From Spirochaetales bacterium (lineage in GTDB: Bacteria > Spirochaetota > Spirochaetia > SZUA-6 > RPPD01), in assembly GCA_016929065.1 (NCBI GenBank), contig JAFGJO010000056.1, forward strand, positions 1 through 59,111: a DNA stretch of 59,111 nucleotides. Direction: 5' to 3'. Below the pieces are notes generated by a model. It was not told the DNA's origin. It saw only the letters and a program-made list of their open reading frames with translations, and ran no database searches. Numbering within the stretch: position 1 is the stretch's first letter; each line of letters starts with the position of its first letter. The position numbers and the translations under genes are program-made. Of the stretch, positions 8,146 through 18,000 are shown in pieces.

Positions 8146-8301
8146 ATGAAAAGACCTTATCAGCCCAGCCGGGTGAAGAGAAACAGGAAATTTGGGTTTA
8201 GAGCCCGAATGGCAACCAAGAATGGCCGACTTGTTTTAAAACGCCGAAGACAAAAGGGCAGAGTAAAGCTTACTGTCGCAAATGAGAAAAAGCCTTACTA
8301 A
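8146..8301 (+). CDS. rpmH: Ribosomal protein bL34
   Basis: 51-residue basic protein of the large ribosomal subunit. The sequence begins [18 protein letters not shown] and continues [19 protein letters not shown], unmistakable for bL34. It is slightly longer than the usual 44-47 residues because of a C-terminal tail. AGGAGA lies 6-7 nt before the ATG. Its last 20 bases overlap the start of rnpA in another frame, the classic rpmH-rnpA arrangement. Confidence 0.97.
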   Translation: MKRPYQPSRVKRNRKFGFRARMATKNGRLVLKRRRQKGRVKLTVANEKKPY

Positions 8302-8635
8302 AAGCGAAAGGATACATAAAAAGCAGGATATAAGGAATGTATTCAGGCATTCCCGGAGGATAGAAAGAGAAGGGCTTGTTATTCGATGCCGTGAAAACGG
8401 GATGAATTATAACAGAGTGTGTATTTCGCTTCGCCGCGGATTTAAAAATGCGGTAAAGCGGAACAGGGCAAAACGTATTTTGCGTGAGATCTATCGTACC
8501 AATAAATACCAAATGAAACAGGGTTTTGATTTAGTGTTTATTCTTTCACCAGGGGAATATTCTTTTTTTGAATTGGAAAAGAAAGTTCTTGCTCTGTTAC
8601 AAAGCAATAATCAGCTGGAACATGAAGGCGAATAG
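8282..8635 (+). CDS. rnpA: Ribonuclease P protein component
   Basis: Protein subunit of RNase P, which matures tRNA 5' ends. Seen: N-terminal [21 protein letters not shown], the central [18 protein letters not shown] (family RNR motif) and about 117 residues, the normal size. The start lies within the end of rpmH. There is no separate strong ribosome site, so it is probably translated by coupling. The RNase P RNA gene is not in this window. Confidence 0.93.
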   Translation: MRKSLTKSERIHKKQDIRNVFRHSRRIEREGLVIRCRENGMNYNRVCISLRRGFKNAVKRNRAKRILREIYRTNKYQMKQGFDLVFILSPGEYSFFELEKKVLALLQSNNQLEHEGE

Positions 8636-8638
8636 GAC

Positions 8639-8848
8639 ATGAAATACATTTTTGTATTTCTTATCACGATATATCAAAAGGGGATTTCTCCTCTTTTTCC
8701 GCCTTCCTGCAGGTTTATCCCCACTTGTTCGCATTATGCAAAAGAGGCATTGCTGAAATACGGCTTTTTCAAAGGCGGATGGATGGCAATAAAACGGCTT
8801 TTAAAGTGTCATCCGTTTCATCCAGGAGGGTACGATCCTGTGGAGTAA
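8639..8848 (+). CDS. yidD: Membrane protein insertion efficiency factor YidD
   Basis: 69-residue protein that accompanies YidC in membrane protein insertion. Seen: the family core [28 protein letters not shown], with the CR..PTCS..A pattern, and the ending [13 protein letters not shown]. It starts 3 nt after rnpA and precedes yidC, the conserved order rpmH-rnpA-yidD-yidC. Confidence 0.95.
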   Translation: MKYIFVFLITIYQKGISPLFPPSCRFIPTCSHYAKEALLKYGFFKGGWMAIKRLLKCHPFHPGGYDPVE

Positions 8849-8899
8849 AAGTCGTGGAGTGATCAGAGAATATCAACTTGAAAGAGGATAGTAATAGTT

Positions 8900-10615
8900 A
8901 TGGATAGACGAACAATAATCTTTTTTGCCTTGGCGGGAGTTTTCATGCTCCTGTCTGTTTTTGTAATTCCCCAGTTTTTACAGAACAACCAGAAGCAGGT
9001 GCCTGCTCAAAACCAGGAACAGGAACAGGTCCCGGTTGAGGAAGTGGCAAAGGTTCCGGATTTACAAGCTGTTCCGTTAACCAAACAAATTGAGGAGCAG
9101 ACAAAAACATATCACTTGAATGCATATGATGTCACCTTTTCCAACAAGGGTGCAGTGGTTACATCCTTCAAAATAAATGATCTGGAAAAAGATCCAAACA
9201 ACGAATCATCAGATGACAGTATAGAAATGATCAATTCCTTTGATCTGACAGATCCCATCGCACAGGCAAAAATAGCGCAGTATCCGTTTGCATTGCATTT
9301 TGGGGATTTTGAGACTGCACCGTCCATGGATTTATATGAAATGAAGGAAGTCGATGATCATACGCTCGAGTTTACCCGAATGTATGATTATAAAGGTGTT
9401 CCGTTTACCGTGAAAAAAACCTACAGGGTTGTTGACGATGAATATATCCTGCACCTTTATATTGAATTGTCCAACAGTAAAAATGATTATCTGCCGAATC
9501 TTGACGGGCTGTTGTACACGATGGAAATTGGGCCGCAGATCGGCCCCGATTTTACCGGGGAGGCTCCGTCCGACCGGGTTGATTACCGCAAGTTTCGCTA
9601 CATCAACAGCAACGGAACCCAGGAAACTGTACTTGGTAAAGGCGCAGAGCCAAAAATTGAAAAGGGCAGTTTCAGCTGGATTTCAATCACCGGAAAATAT
9701 TATGCGTTGATCGCCTCCACAAATGCACAGACAAAACGGTTTGTTTTTGACAGCCGGAATGATTTTTATGTTCCCAAACTGCGTTCAGCGATGTATATCG
9801 AAAGAAAGTTCGAAGGAACGCCGAAACGGCTTGATGAATATACTTTTTTTATCGGCCCCAAAAAACAGGAAATTCTTGCAAAATACAGCGACCAGAAATA
9901 CGGAGAAGTTGCGCCGATTGACTTTCCCTTTGGAACTATTGGTGAACTGTTCAAATACCCGCTGGATTTTTTTGCAGGGGTAACCGGAAACTATGGTATC
10001 TCGATAATCATACTGACAATTCTTATCAAAATATTGTTTTATCCGCTGACCAAAAAAGGCCAGGATTCCATGAAGCGGATGCAGAGCCTGAATCCGAAAA
10101 TTGCTGAAATCCGGGAAAAATTCAAGGATGATCCAAAACGGATGAACATGGAAATTGCGGATCTCTACAAACGGGAAAAAATCAGTCCGCTTGGCGGTTG
10201 TCTGCCACAGCTTCTGCAGCTTCCCATCATGTTTGCATTGTATAACCTGTTTAACAACCATTTTGGCCTGAAGGGTGCACCGTTTATCGGATGGATAACC
10301 GATTTATCGATACCGGAAAGTTTATTCAAACTTCCGTTTGAAATACCGTTTTTGGGTGACCAATTCCGGCTTCTTCCGTTTATCATGCTTGCGACACAGC
10401 TGTTATCAACCTTGACCACTCAGTCAACACAGGCGACGACTGGTGACAACAAAATGAAATATCTGCCCTATATTTTAATGGGTGTGTTCTTTTTCGTTCT
10501 GTACAACCTGCCGTCAGGGCTGGTACTCTACTGGACAGTGCAGAACTTTTTGACGGTTCTGATTATTGTAATTCGGAATTTTGTCAAAGAGCGGAAATTA
10601 AGCTTTCAAATGTAA
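8900..10615 (+). CDS. yidC: Membrane protein insertase YidC
   Basis: Inner-membrane insertase and chaperone that works alone or with SecYEG. Seen: an N-terminal membrane helix at about 5-25, a Gln/Pro/Val-rich linker, a large periplasmic beta domain (about 60-350) as in Gram-negative YidC, then the conserved five-helix core from YPLDFFAGVTGNYGISIIILT to the end. The hydrophilic hairpin SLNPKIAEIREKFKDDPKR and GGCLPQLLQLPIMFALY are typical. At 571 residues it is the Gram-negative type. Confidence 0.95.
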   Translation: MDRRTIIFFALAGVFMLLSVFVIPQFLQNNQKQVPAQNQEQEQVPVEEVAKVPDLQAVPLTKQIEEQTKTYHLNAYDVTFSNKGAVVTSFKINDLEKDPNNESSDDSIEMINSFDLTDPIAQAKIAQYPFALHFGDFETAPSMDLYEMKEVDDHTLEFTRMYDYKGVPFTVKKTYRVVDDEYILHLYIELSNSKNDYLPNLDGLLYTMEIGPQIGPDFTGEAPSDRVDYRKFRYINSNGTQETVLGKGAEPKIEKGSFSWISITGKYYALIASTNAQTKRFVFDSRNDFYVPKLRSAMYIERKFEGTPKRLDEYTFFIGPKKQEILAKYSDQKYGEVAPIDFPFGTIGELFKYPLDFFAGVTGNYGISIIILTILIKILFYPLTKKGQDSMKRMQSLNPKIAEIREKFKDDPKRMNMEIADLYKREKISPLGGCLPQLLQLPIMFALYNLFNNHFGLKGAPFIGWITDLSIPESLFKLPFEIPFLGDQFRLLPFIMLATQLLSTLTTQSTQATTGDNKMKYLPYILMGVFFFVLYNLPSGLVLYWTVQNFLTVLIIVIRNFVKERKLSFQM

Positions 10616-10644
10616 TTGAGGTCCTTGCAATAGAGGAGGAAAAT

Positions 10645-11295
10645 ATGGCAATGAAAATATTTACCGGTGTATCCGAGGGAGAAGCAGTGAAAATTGCTTC
10701 TCTAGAGCTGGGGATTCCAGCTGAAAATCTGAAGTATGAAGTTGTTGATGTGAAAAAGAAAGGACTGTTCTCCAAGGGGGAAGTCCGGATTGGTGTTGAA
10801 GTGGCCGGGGATGTTGCCGGTGATATTGATGAGACGGTAGTTTCTAAAGTACAGGAATTTATTTCAAATGTGGTTGATAAAATGGAGCTTGACGGGAAGG
10901 TGTCTATCAGCTCTGCAATGGGAAACAAGATCTGTCTGGCGATTGAGAGTGAAGATTCCCGTATTCTGATCGGGAAAAAGGGCAAAACCCTCGATGCACT
11001 GCAGGTGCTGGCAAACAGTGTTGCGCAGAACTTGTCACAGAACGGGGTGCGCACGATTATTGATTGCGAAAATTATCGTCAGCGCCGCCAGGAAAAAATT
11101 CTTGATTTTGCGGAACAGGTTGCAGATACCGTACGCCGCACACGCAGTTCCCGCTTGTTGGAGCCAATGAACCCGTATGAACGCAGGCTTATTCATACAG
11201 CATTGACACGCTACAGCGATATTGAAACTGTCAGTGAAGGTGAAGGATTATACAAACAGGTTCGCGTTCGCTATCGAAGCCGGGATTATTCATAA
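10645..11295 (+). CDS. jag: Jag/KhpB RNA-binding protein
   Basis: 216 residues with the standard domain order: an N-terminal Jag_N domain (about 1-50, with VDVKKKGLFSKGEVRIGVEV), a KH domain around LIGKKGKTLDALQVLANSV, and a C-terminal R3H domain with LEPMNPYERRLIHTAL. KhpB proteins bind RNA and affect envelope and division genes. AGAGGAGG precedes the ATG. The gene follows yidC as in most bacteria. Confidence 0.93.
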   Translation: MAMKIFTGVSEGEAVKIASLELGIPAENLKYEVVDVKKKGLFSKGEVRIGVEVAGDVAGDIDETVVSKVQEFISNVVDKMELDGKVSISSAMGNKICLAIESEDSRILIGKKGKTLDALQVLANSVAQNLSQNGVRTIIDCENYRQRRQEKILDFAEQVADTVRRTRSSRLLEPMNPYERRLIHTALTRYSDIETVSEGEGLYKQVRVRYRSRDYS

Positions 11296-11314
11296 TATAT
11301 AATACTACTCACGC

Positions 11315-12103
11315 TTATTCTTTTTTGGCTTCTTCCCAAAGTGCATCCAGTTCTTCCAGGGTTGCATCTTGAAGAGGAAGCCCTTTTTTTTGGAGTTTTT
11401 CTTCTATTTTTTGAAATCGTGAAATAAACTTTTGATTTGTATGATTGAGAGCAATTGACGGGTCAGTATTAAAATGACGGGAAATATTCACCAGGGTGAA
11501 CAGCATGTCTCCGATTTCTTCTTCTATCGCTTTTTCATCGTTGTTCCGTGCTGCTTCCTTTAATTCCTTTGTTTCTTCCTCAAGTTTTTCGAAAACCGGA
11601 TCAATATTGGGCCAGTCAAATCCGGCTTTTGCCGCTTTTTTCTGCAGTTTTACTGCCTTTTCGAGCGGCGGGAGCGATTTTTTTACATTACTTAAGATAG
11701 AAGGATTTTTCTTTTTTCCTTCAACATGTTCTTTGATATATTCCCAGTTCTCCATTATTTTCGGAATACTGATTGCTTTTTTCTCTGCAAATACATGGGG
11801 GTGCCGACGGATGAGTTTTTCACCAATTTCGTCAAGGACAGCATCGACAGAAAAATTTCCCAGTTGTTCGTTCATATATGAAATCATGGTGATCAACAGG
11901 TACAGATCTCCCAGTTCTTCACGGAGATTATGAATACTTCCGGTATCGATTGCTTCGATGCATTCATATGTTTCTTCGATCAGGCTTTCCCGGAGAGTTC
12001 GGGGAGACTGCTCCCTGTCCCAGGGACAGCCTTCCGGACTTCGGAGAATTTGAATGATCTTATATAACCTGTCAAATGGATGGATATTTTCATGATTGTT
12101 CAT
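11315..12103 (-). CDS. mazG: Nucleoside triphosphate pyrophosphohydrolase MazG
   Basis: Hydrolyses (d)NTPs to monophosphate and pyrophosphate, a house-cleaning role. The 262 residues contain two tandem MazG domains: the first with GCPWDREQSPRTLRESLIEE and metal-binding EE(T)YE...E..D, the second with EEIGDMLFTLVNISR. It is convergent with jag, with 19 nt between, and divergent from the TPR lipoprotein. AGGAG lies upstream of the ATG. Confidence 0.93.
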   Translation of the reverse strand: MNNHENIHPFDRLYKIIQILRSPEGCPWDREQSPRTLRESLIEETYECIEAIDTGSIHNLREELGDLYLLITMISYMNEQLGNFSVDAVLDEIGEKLIRRHPHVFAEKKAISIPKIMENWEYIKEHVEGKKKNPSILSNVKKSLPPLEKAVKLQKKAAKAGFDWPNIDPVFEKLEEETKELKEAARNNDEKAIEEEIGDMLFTLVNISRHFNTDPSIALNHTNQKFISRFQKIEEKLQKKGLPLQDATLEELDALWEEAKKE

Positions 12104-12372
12104 TGCTGCTCCTGAGTGTTTATTGTTTCTGCAGTTGGCGTCGTCGGGTTAGCATTTCAAACCTTCAGAAATGTCTGCAGTATTTTCTTGTTTCATTAAT
12201 GTACAATTTATTTGTATGGCAAATTGTACAATCAGTCAATGAAAAACCGGGTTATAATGTCTCTTGTCTAAACATCCGTGTCTTTGTATATTGTAGCAAC
12301 ATAAAAAGTAGACAGACTTTTGCATAGAATAATCAAATCCAAGCTGATTTCAAACGGTCTGAGAGGTGTGTC

Positions 12373-13725
12373 ATGTTTGTGAGATATATATTCTGTATCA
12401 TCTGTATTGTTGTATTGGTCGGTTGTGCGACAACAGAAAAAACAGGACAGCAGGATACAGATTCTCCTTTTGAAAGTATTTCCTCGTCTTTGCTCCTGGG
12501 AGATCCTCAGAAGGCAATCAACGCCTATGAAGCGGCCTATGCCGAGAAGCCCGACGATAGTGTCACGCGGGTACTTTATGCACGGCTGCTGATTCTGGCA
12601 GGAAAATATACACAAGCACGTAATGAAATTGAAAGTATCCTGACCCTTGAACCGGAAAATGCCGATGCCTTGTATGCCCTGTCACTGCTTGAGGGACTGG
12701 AAGGAAAAAAAGAAAAAGAGAAGGAACTTCTGGAGCAGGTCACCAGGGAAAATAATGGAAATCCGGAGGCAATGTCTTCACTGGGAAAAATATATCTCGA
12801 AGAAAAAAAATATGATCAGGCGAAGGATCTCTTTTTAAAAGTGAAAAAAGAGGACGAGAAAAGTATTGTCGCATTGTTGGGGCTTGGAAACATTTCATAC
12901 CGGGAAAAAAAATATGATGAAGCGGAATCATATTTCACCGCTGCAATTGAAGCAGATGAACAGTATCCCTTTTCCTATATTGATCGTGCGAGAGTAAGAA
13001 AAAGGCAGGGTGATGTAGCCGGGGCACTTCAGGATCTTCAAACAGCAATAGAACTTGATCCGGAATATCCATATTCCCATTACGACCGCGGCAGAATATT
13101 GATGGACAAGGGTGAACGGGAGCAGGCAATTGCCGATTTTTCAAAGGCAATTGAACTGGATCCTGAAATCTTTATCGCATATGTGATGCGCGGCGGATTG
13201 TATGATGAAATGGATAACTACCAGCGGGCAATTGAAGATTATGAGATGACCCTCACATTGAAACCGGCTTACTATTTTTCTTATAGTGCGCTGGGGACGC
13301 TTTATTTGCTTACCGGGCAGTATGAACCGGCATCGTTAATGTATTTGAATGCGTATAACCATGAAAAAGACCGGCATGAATATGTGTTATTGGCGGCACT
13401 CGCGTTAAAGTGGGCAGGAAAAGAAAAGGAAGCATTTGCTGTGTTAAAAGAGAAACAGAAATTGCTGCCGCGCGATTCGTGGTATTATCCACTTTCAAAT
13501 TATTACATGAATCCGCAGAATGATTTCAATGTGGTGAGCATCGCAAACCAGGAAAAGAATGCTGTTACCAAGGGAAGAATATTATTTTATATTGCCGCAC
13601 AATATTTATTTCAAAACAAGGAAAAACCGGCTGTTACGTATTTGATTGAGACGAAGAATATTGACCGTAACGGGATCATTGAAAAACGTCTTGCAGGGAA
13701 CCTGCTTGAGAAATATAAAAAATAA
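12373..13725 (+). CDS. TPR-repeat lipoprotein
   Basis: Starts with a lipoprotein signal: hydrophobic MFVRYIFCIICIVVLVG, then the lipidated Cys in the box LVGC, so the mature protein is membrane-anchored outside the cytoplasm. The rest is a chain of at least seven TPR units (about 60-360), with repeats such as AIELDPEYPYSHYDRGRILM and AIADFSKAIELDPEIFIAY. TPR arrays are protein-docking scaffolds. The specific partner is unknown. A candidate -10 TATAAT lies at 12253-12258 without a well-spaced -35. Confidence 0.85.
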   Translation: MFVRYIFCIICIVVLVGCATTEKTGQQDTDSPFESISSSLLLGDPQKAINAYEAAYAEKPDDSVTRVLYARLLILAGKYTQARNEIESILTLEPENADALYALSLLEGLEGKKEKEKELLEQVTRENNGNPEAMSSLGKIYLEEKKYDQAKDLFLKVKKEDEKSIVALLGLGNISYREKKYDEAESYFTAAIEADEQYPFSYIDRARVRKRQGDVAGALQDLQTAIELDPEYPYSHYDRGRILMDKGEREQAIADFSKAIELDPEIFIAYVMRGGLYDEMDNYQRAIEDYEMTLTLKPAYYFSYSALGTLYLLTGQYEPASLMYLNAYNHEKDRHEYVLLAALALKWAGKEKEAFAVLKEKQKLLPRDSWYYPLSNYYMNPQNDFNVVSIANQEKNAVTKGRILFYIAAQYLFQNKEKPAVTYLIETKNIDRNGIIEKRLAGNLLEKYKK

Positions 13726-13770
13726 CGAATCCGAATTCATTTAGTGTGAAAACCAACAAGGAGTTTATAC

Positions 13771-14967
13771 ATGGCAAATACAAAACAAACCGGAGAAAGT
13801 ATGATTTCCCGGGTTTCATTAAAGGGGCGTGAAATTATACTGGTGGGGACGGCTCATATTTCACAGGCGAGTGTCGAAGAGGTAGAACAAACCATTCGTG
13901 ATGAAAAGCCCGATACAGTGTGTGTTGAATTGGACCAGGCGCGGTATCAGACAATAGTAGACAATTCCTCATGGAAAAACCTGAATATTTCCAAGGTAAT
14001 TAAAGATGGAAAAGGATTTCTTTTATTTGCAAATATAATTCTTTCATCGTTTCAGAAACGGCTTGGCCTGGATGTCGGGACAAAACCGGGAGAAGAAATG
14101 GTGCGTGCGCTCAATGTTGCAAAAGAACTGAATATTCCGTTTGAGTTTTGTGACCGGGAAGTACAGACAACGCTCCGGAGAGCATGGGCAAAGTCGTCTT
14201 TTTGGGGGAAAAATAAAATGCTTGCAGCACTGCTTTCCTCGATGTTTTCCAAGGAAACACTATCGGTCGAGGAGATGGAAAAACTGAAGGAAAAAAGCCT
14301 TATGCACAACATGCTCGAGGAGCTTTCCAGTTTTCTGCCCAAAGTAAAGGAAGTCTTGATTGATGAACGCGACCGGTATCTCGCAACAAAAATATTCAGA
14401 GTGAAAACAAAAAAGGTTGTTGCTGTACTTGGGGCGGGGCATATTGACGGCGTGATCAGAAATCTCGATTTACTCGAGAAAAAAGAATTGGAAGACAATA
14501 TCGAGGATTTGGAAGTAATTCCGAAGAAAAAGATAATTGGAAAAATATTACCCTGGTTTATCCCGGTGCTGGTTCCGGCGCTTCTTGTGCTTGGGTATTT
14601 GCGCGGCGGGATGGAAACCACTCTTAACGGCATTTTAAGCTGGGTCATCGCCACGAGTGTATTCTCGTTTGTCGGGTCAGTTGTTTCATTAAGTCATCCG
14701 CTCGCAATTCTGTTAGCGGTAATTTCTGCACCCATTACCACATTTCTACCCATCATTGGTCCGGGAACTGTCGGCGGATTGGTTGAATATCGGCTGCGCA
14801 GGCCCCGTGTTCAGGATTTTGAAGCGGTAAAAGATGATATGGTGAAAATACGCACATGGTATAAAAACAGAATCATGAAGGTGCTGCTCGTGTACTTGTT
14901 CACGAATCTGGGGGGGATCGTCGGAAAAGTTGTCGGTATTTCCTATATCAGTTCTTTGCTGCCGTAG
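13771..14967 (+). CDS. TraB/PrgY family membrane protein
   Basis: 398 residues. The N-terminal part matches the TraB family: IILVGTAHISQASVEEVEQTI, CVELDQARYQ, and a later GAGHIDGV near residue 220. The C terminus has several hydrophobic segments (about 265-350 and 370-395). The family includes the enterococcal pheromone-shutdown protein PrgY and widespread proteins of uncertain function with metal-protease-like motifs. Ribosome site AAGGAG. The role here is unknown. Confidence 0.82.
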   Translation: MANTKQTGESMISRVSLKGREIILVGTAHISQASVEEVEQTIRDEKPDTVCVELDQARYQTIVDNSSWKNLNISKVIKDGKGFLLFANIILSSFQKRLGLDVGTKPGEEMVRALNVAKELNIPFEFCDREVQTTLRRAWAKSSFWGKNKMLAALLSSMFSKETLSVEEMEKLKEKSLMHNMLEELSSFLPKVKEVLIDERDRYLATKIFRVKTKKVVAVLGAGHIDGVIRNLDLLEKKELEDNIEDLEVIPKKKIIGKILPWFIPVLVPALLVLGYLRGGMETTLNGILSWVIATSVFSFVGSVVSLSHPLAILLAVISAPITTFLPIIGPGTVGGLVEYRLRRPRVQDFEAVKDDMVKIRTWYKNRIMKVLLVYLFTNLGGIVGKVVGISYISSLLP

Positions 14968-14981
14968 CAGTATTGGTTGTC

Positions 14982-15030
14982 ATTGTTCAATAACTTTGTT
15001 TTTTCATTCCTGTCGGGGTTATTGAACAAT
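14982..15030. terminator. Bidirectional terminator
   Basis: A perfect 13-bp inverted repeat (ATTGTTCAATAAC at 14982-14994 with 15018-15030) lies between two convergent genes. A T-rich loop region and AT-rich flanks fit termination in both directions. Confidence 0.75.
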
Positions 15031-15035
15031 TTGTA

Positions 15036-18000
15036 TCATCCCCAGAATACCAGATTGAGATCGATGTTATCATCGATTTCAGGGTGGAACGGCAGAATTC
15101 GGATCCCGTAATTGAATTTTCCCGATTTTGTTGCGGTAAATACACACGAATATTTTATAATATCCATCGCTTCTTCTTTCTGCTCCATTGCAACAACGGT
15201 AATATCTTCATGGGGGAGACTGCCTTCGCCCAAGAAGGTGAGCGTATCCTCTTCCATGTCCTGGAAAATAATAACCTCGGCTGTAATCTCTGTTCTTTCC
15301 ACTTTCCCCTTATGGACTTCAAGTGAAAAGGTCAGTTCATCCTTTACATTAAGGATATCTCCATCAATTCCCGAAATTGAAATATTGTTGATATGAATAC
15401 TGGGGAACCGGGCACGGATGGATTTTTTCCACTGTGAAATGTCTTTGGCCTTTTTGAAATTTTCCGCTGAATAAGCTGCATATTTTTCTGCAGTAGGAAT
15501 GTACATCGTTTCGCTGTAATCTTTCAGCATACGGTGTGTATTGAATATTGATATAATTTTGGACATGGAATTCTTCATCATTTTAATCCATTTTTCGGGG
15601 ACCCCTTTTGAGTTCCGTGCATAATACAGGGGAATTATTTCGTTTTCCATAAGATCGTAAAAGGAATCACAGTCGTTGATGTCTTGTGTTTCAGGATTTT
15701 TATATTCTTTTTTATTGCCCATCGCCCAGCCAAGGTCGTCTGCATAACATTCATCCCACCATCCGTCAAGAATGCTCATGTTGAGCACGCCGTTCATTCC
15801 TGCTTTTTGTCCGCTTGTTCCGCTTGCTTCCAGCGGCCTGCGCGGGTTGTTGAGCCAAATGTCAACACCGGAAATCAGACGGCGGGCAAACCGCATATCG
15901 TAGTTCTCGACAAAAATTATTTTTCCCAAAAATTCTTCCTTTTTGGAGAGTTCAACGATTTCCTTGATGAGGCCGAATGCAGCCTTGTCGTTTGGATGTG
16001 CTTTTCCTGCAAAAATAAACTGAACAGGAACCTTTGGGTTTAAAAGAATCTTTTTCAGGCGTTCCATGTCACGGAATATCAATGTTGCCCGCTTATAGGA
16101 TGCGAATCGCCGTGCAAATCCAATGGTCAGTGGACTGGAAGACATATTTACCAAAAAACTGTCCAGCAGTGTGGGGTCCTCGCCTTCACGCATCCAGTTT
16201 GAGGTTATTCTGTCCTTGATCATGTTAAACAGTTTATTTTTCAGGGCAACATGGTTCTGCCAAAGCAGGTCATCCGGTATATTGTGGATTTTTTCCCAAT
16301 CATCGGTTTTGAGGAGATCTGTGTTCAAATCGAGTGAACAGTATTTGTTGATAAGGGCCTTGATTTCCGTTGTAATCCAGGTTGAGGCATGAACCCCGTT
16401 TGTAATATGAGAAATGGGAACTTCATCGATCAGAAAGCCCGACCAGATATCTGCCCACATTTTTCGGGAAACGACTCCATGCAGCTTGCTGACCCCGTTT
16501 CGCCGGTTGGTATTTTTCAACGCAAGGGCAGTCATCTCGTAGGGGCCGGAATCGGATATACTCTTATGACCCAGATCAACGACCTCCTGCCAGCTGAGTC
16601 CATGGCTTTCTACATAATTTTTCAGATAGTTTTCCACCAAGGGCATGTCAAATGTTTCATTTCCGGCAGGTACTGGTGTATGGGTAGTAAACACTGTACT
16701 TGATTTTATCACTTCTTTTGCTGTTTCAATATCCAGACTGTGTTCTTTGCAAAGATTGATGAGCCGTTCGATAATAAGGAATGCGGAATGGCCCTCATTT
16801 AAATGGTATACTGAGGGGAAAATGCCAAGGTGGTGCAGCAGCCGGATTCCTCCGATACCCAGAAGGATTTCCTGTTCGATTCGTACCTGTTTGCCGCCGC
16901 CGTATAATTTGGAGGTTATATTTCTGTCAGCGGAGCTGTTTTCGGGAATATCAGTGTCAAAAAAGAACACCTTGACCCGTCCGACATGCGCCTCCCATAC
17001 CCGGGCGTTGACTTTTCTGCCGGGAAATTCAATGGAAACAATTATTTTCTCTCCGTCACGGTGGCATTCCTGAAGCGGCATCCTGAAAAAATCATTATAA
17101 TAATACTCGACAAGCTGTTCCCCTTCGCGTGAAATACCCTGTTTGAAATACCCGTTTTTATACAGAAGGCCGACACCGATCATTTTTACATTCAGATCAG
17201 AGGCAGACTTGATATGATCGCCGGATAAAATGCCCAGCCCGCCTGAATAAATGGGCAGAGATTCATGAAATCCATATTCCATGGAAAAATAAGCGACTGG
17301 ATGTTCCTTGAATGTTTCCTCCGCTTTTTCTACCGGACTGGTAAGTTGCTGCATATACCGGTCATATTTTGTAACAATGTTTTTATATAATTGCAGATAA
17401 TTGTCATTCTTTGAAAATTCTTCCAATCGTGCGGGATTTAATGTTTCGATGAGCGCGACCGGATTGTTACCGGTCTTTTCATACAGCAATGCATTCAGCA
17501 AGGAAAAAAGTTCCTGGGATTCTGTGTTCCAGCTCCACCAAAGGTTGTACGAAATATCCCTCAGGCGGGAAAGTACTTTTGGAATGGAGGTTTTTACGGA
17601 AAATTTTCTAAAGCGCGGGCGCTGACTGTCTGCACCGCGGTATTCAATCTCCTTGAACTCGATGACTTTCTTTTTTGCTCTTCCCTGAAGCCGGTTTTTG
17701 CATTCCCGTTTTGCCATGGCAAAAGCTGAAATGTAATGCTGGAAAAAAATATTCCATTCCGCTTTCATCGCTGTCTGACGGACTTCGGCCCTTATTTCCT
17801 TTATTTTTTCATGCGAAAACGAGATAAACTGCATGATATAATTTTTCAGCTCTTCCGTTGAATCTGTGTAGGTCCGGTCGAATCGTTTTAATATTTTAAT
17901 TCCGTTTGATTCAAGTTTTTGATTGATAATCCACCGTCCGAAACCGGCAAGGTCGGTGCTCACCGTGGGAATCGAATACGCGATGCTCTCAAGAGGGGTG

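Noticed and set aside
12224-12258. TTGTAC...TATAAT promoter before the TPR lipoprotein
   Set aside because: The spacer is 23 bases, too long for a sigma70 promoter; only the -10 word looks credible.
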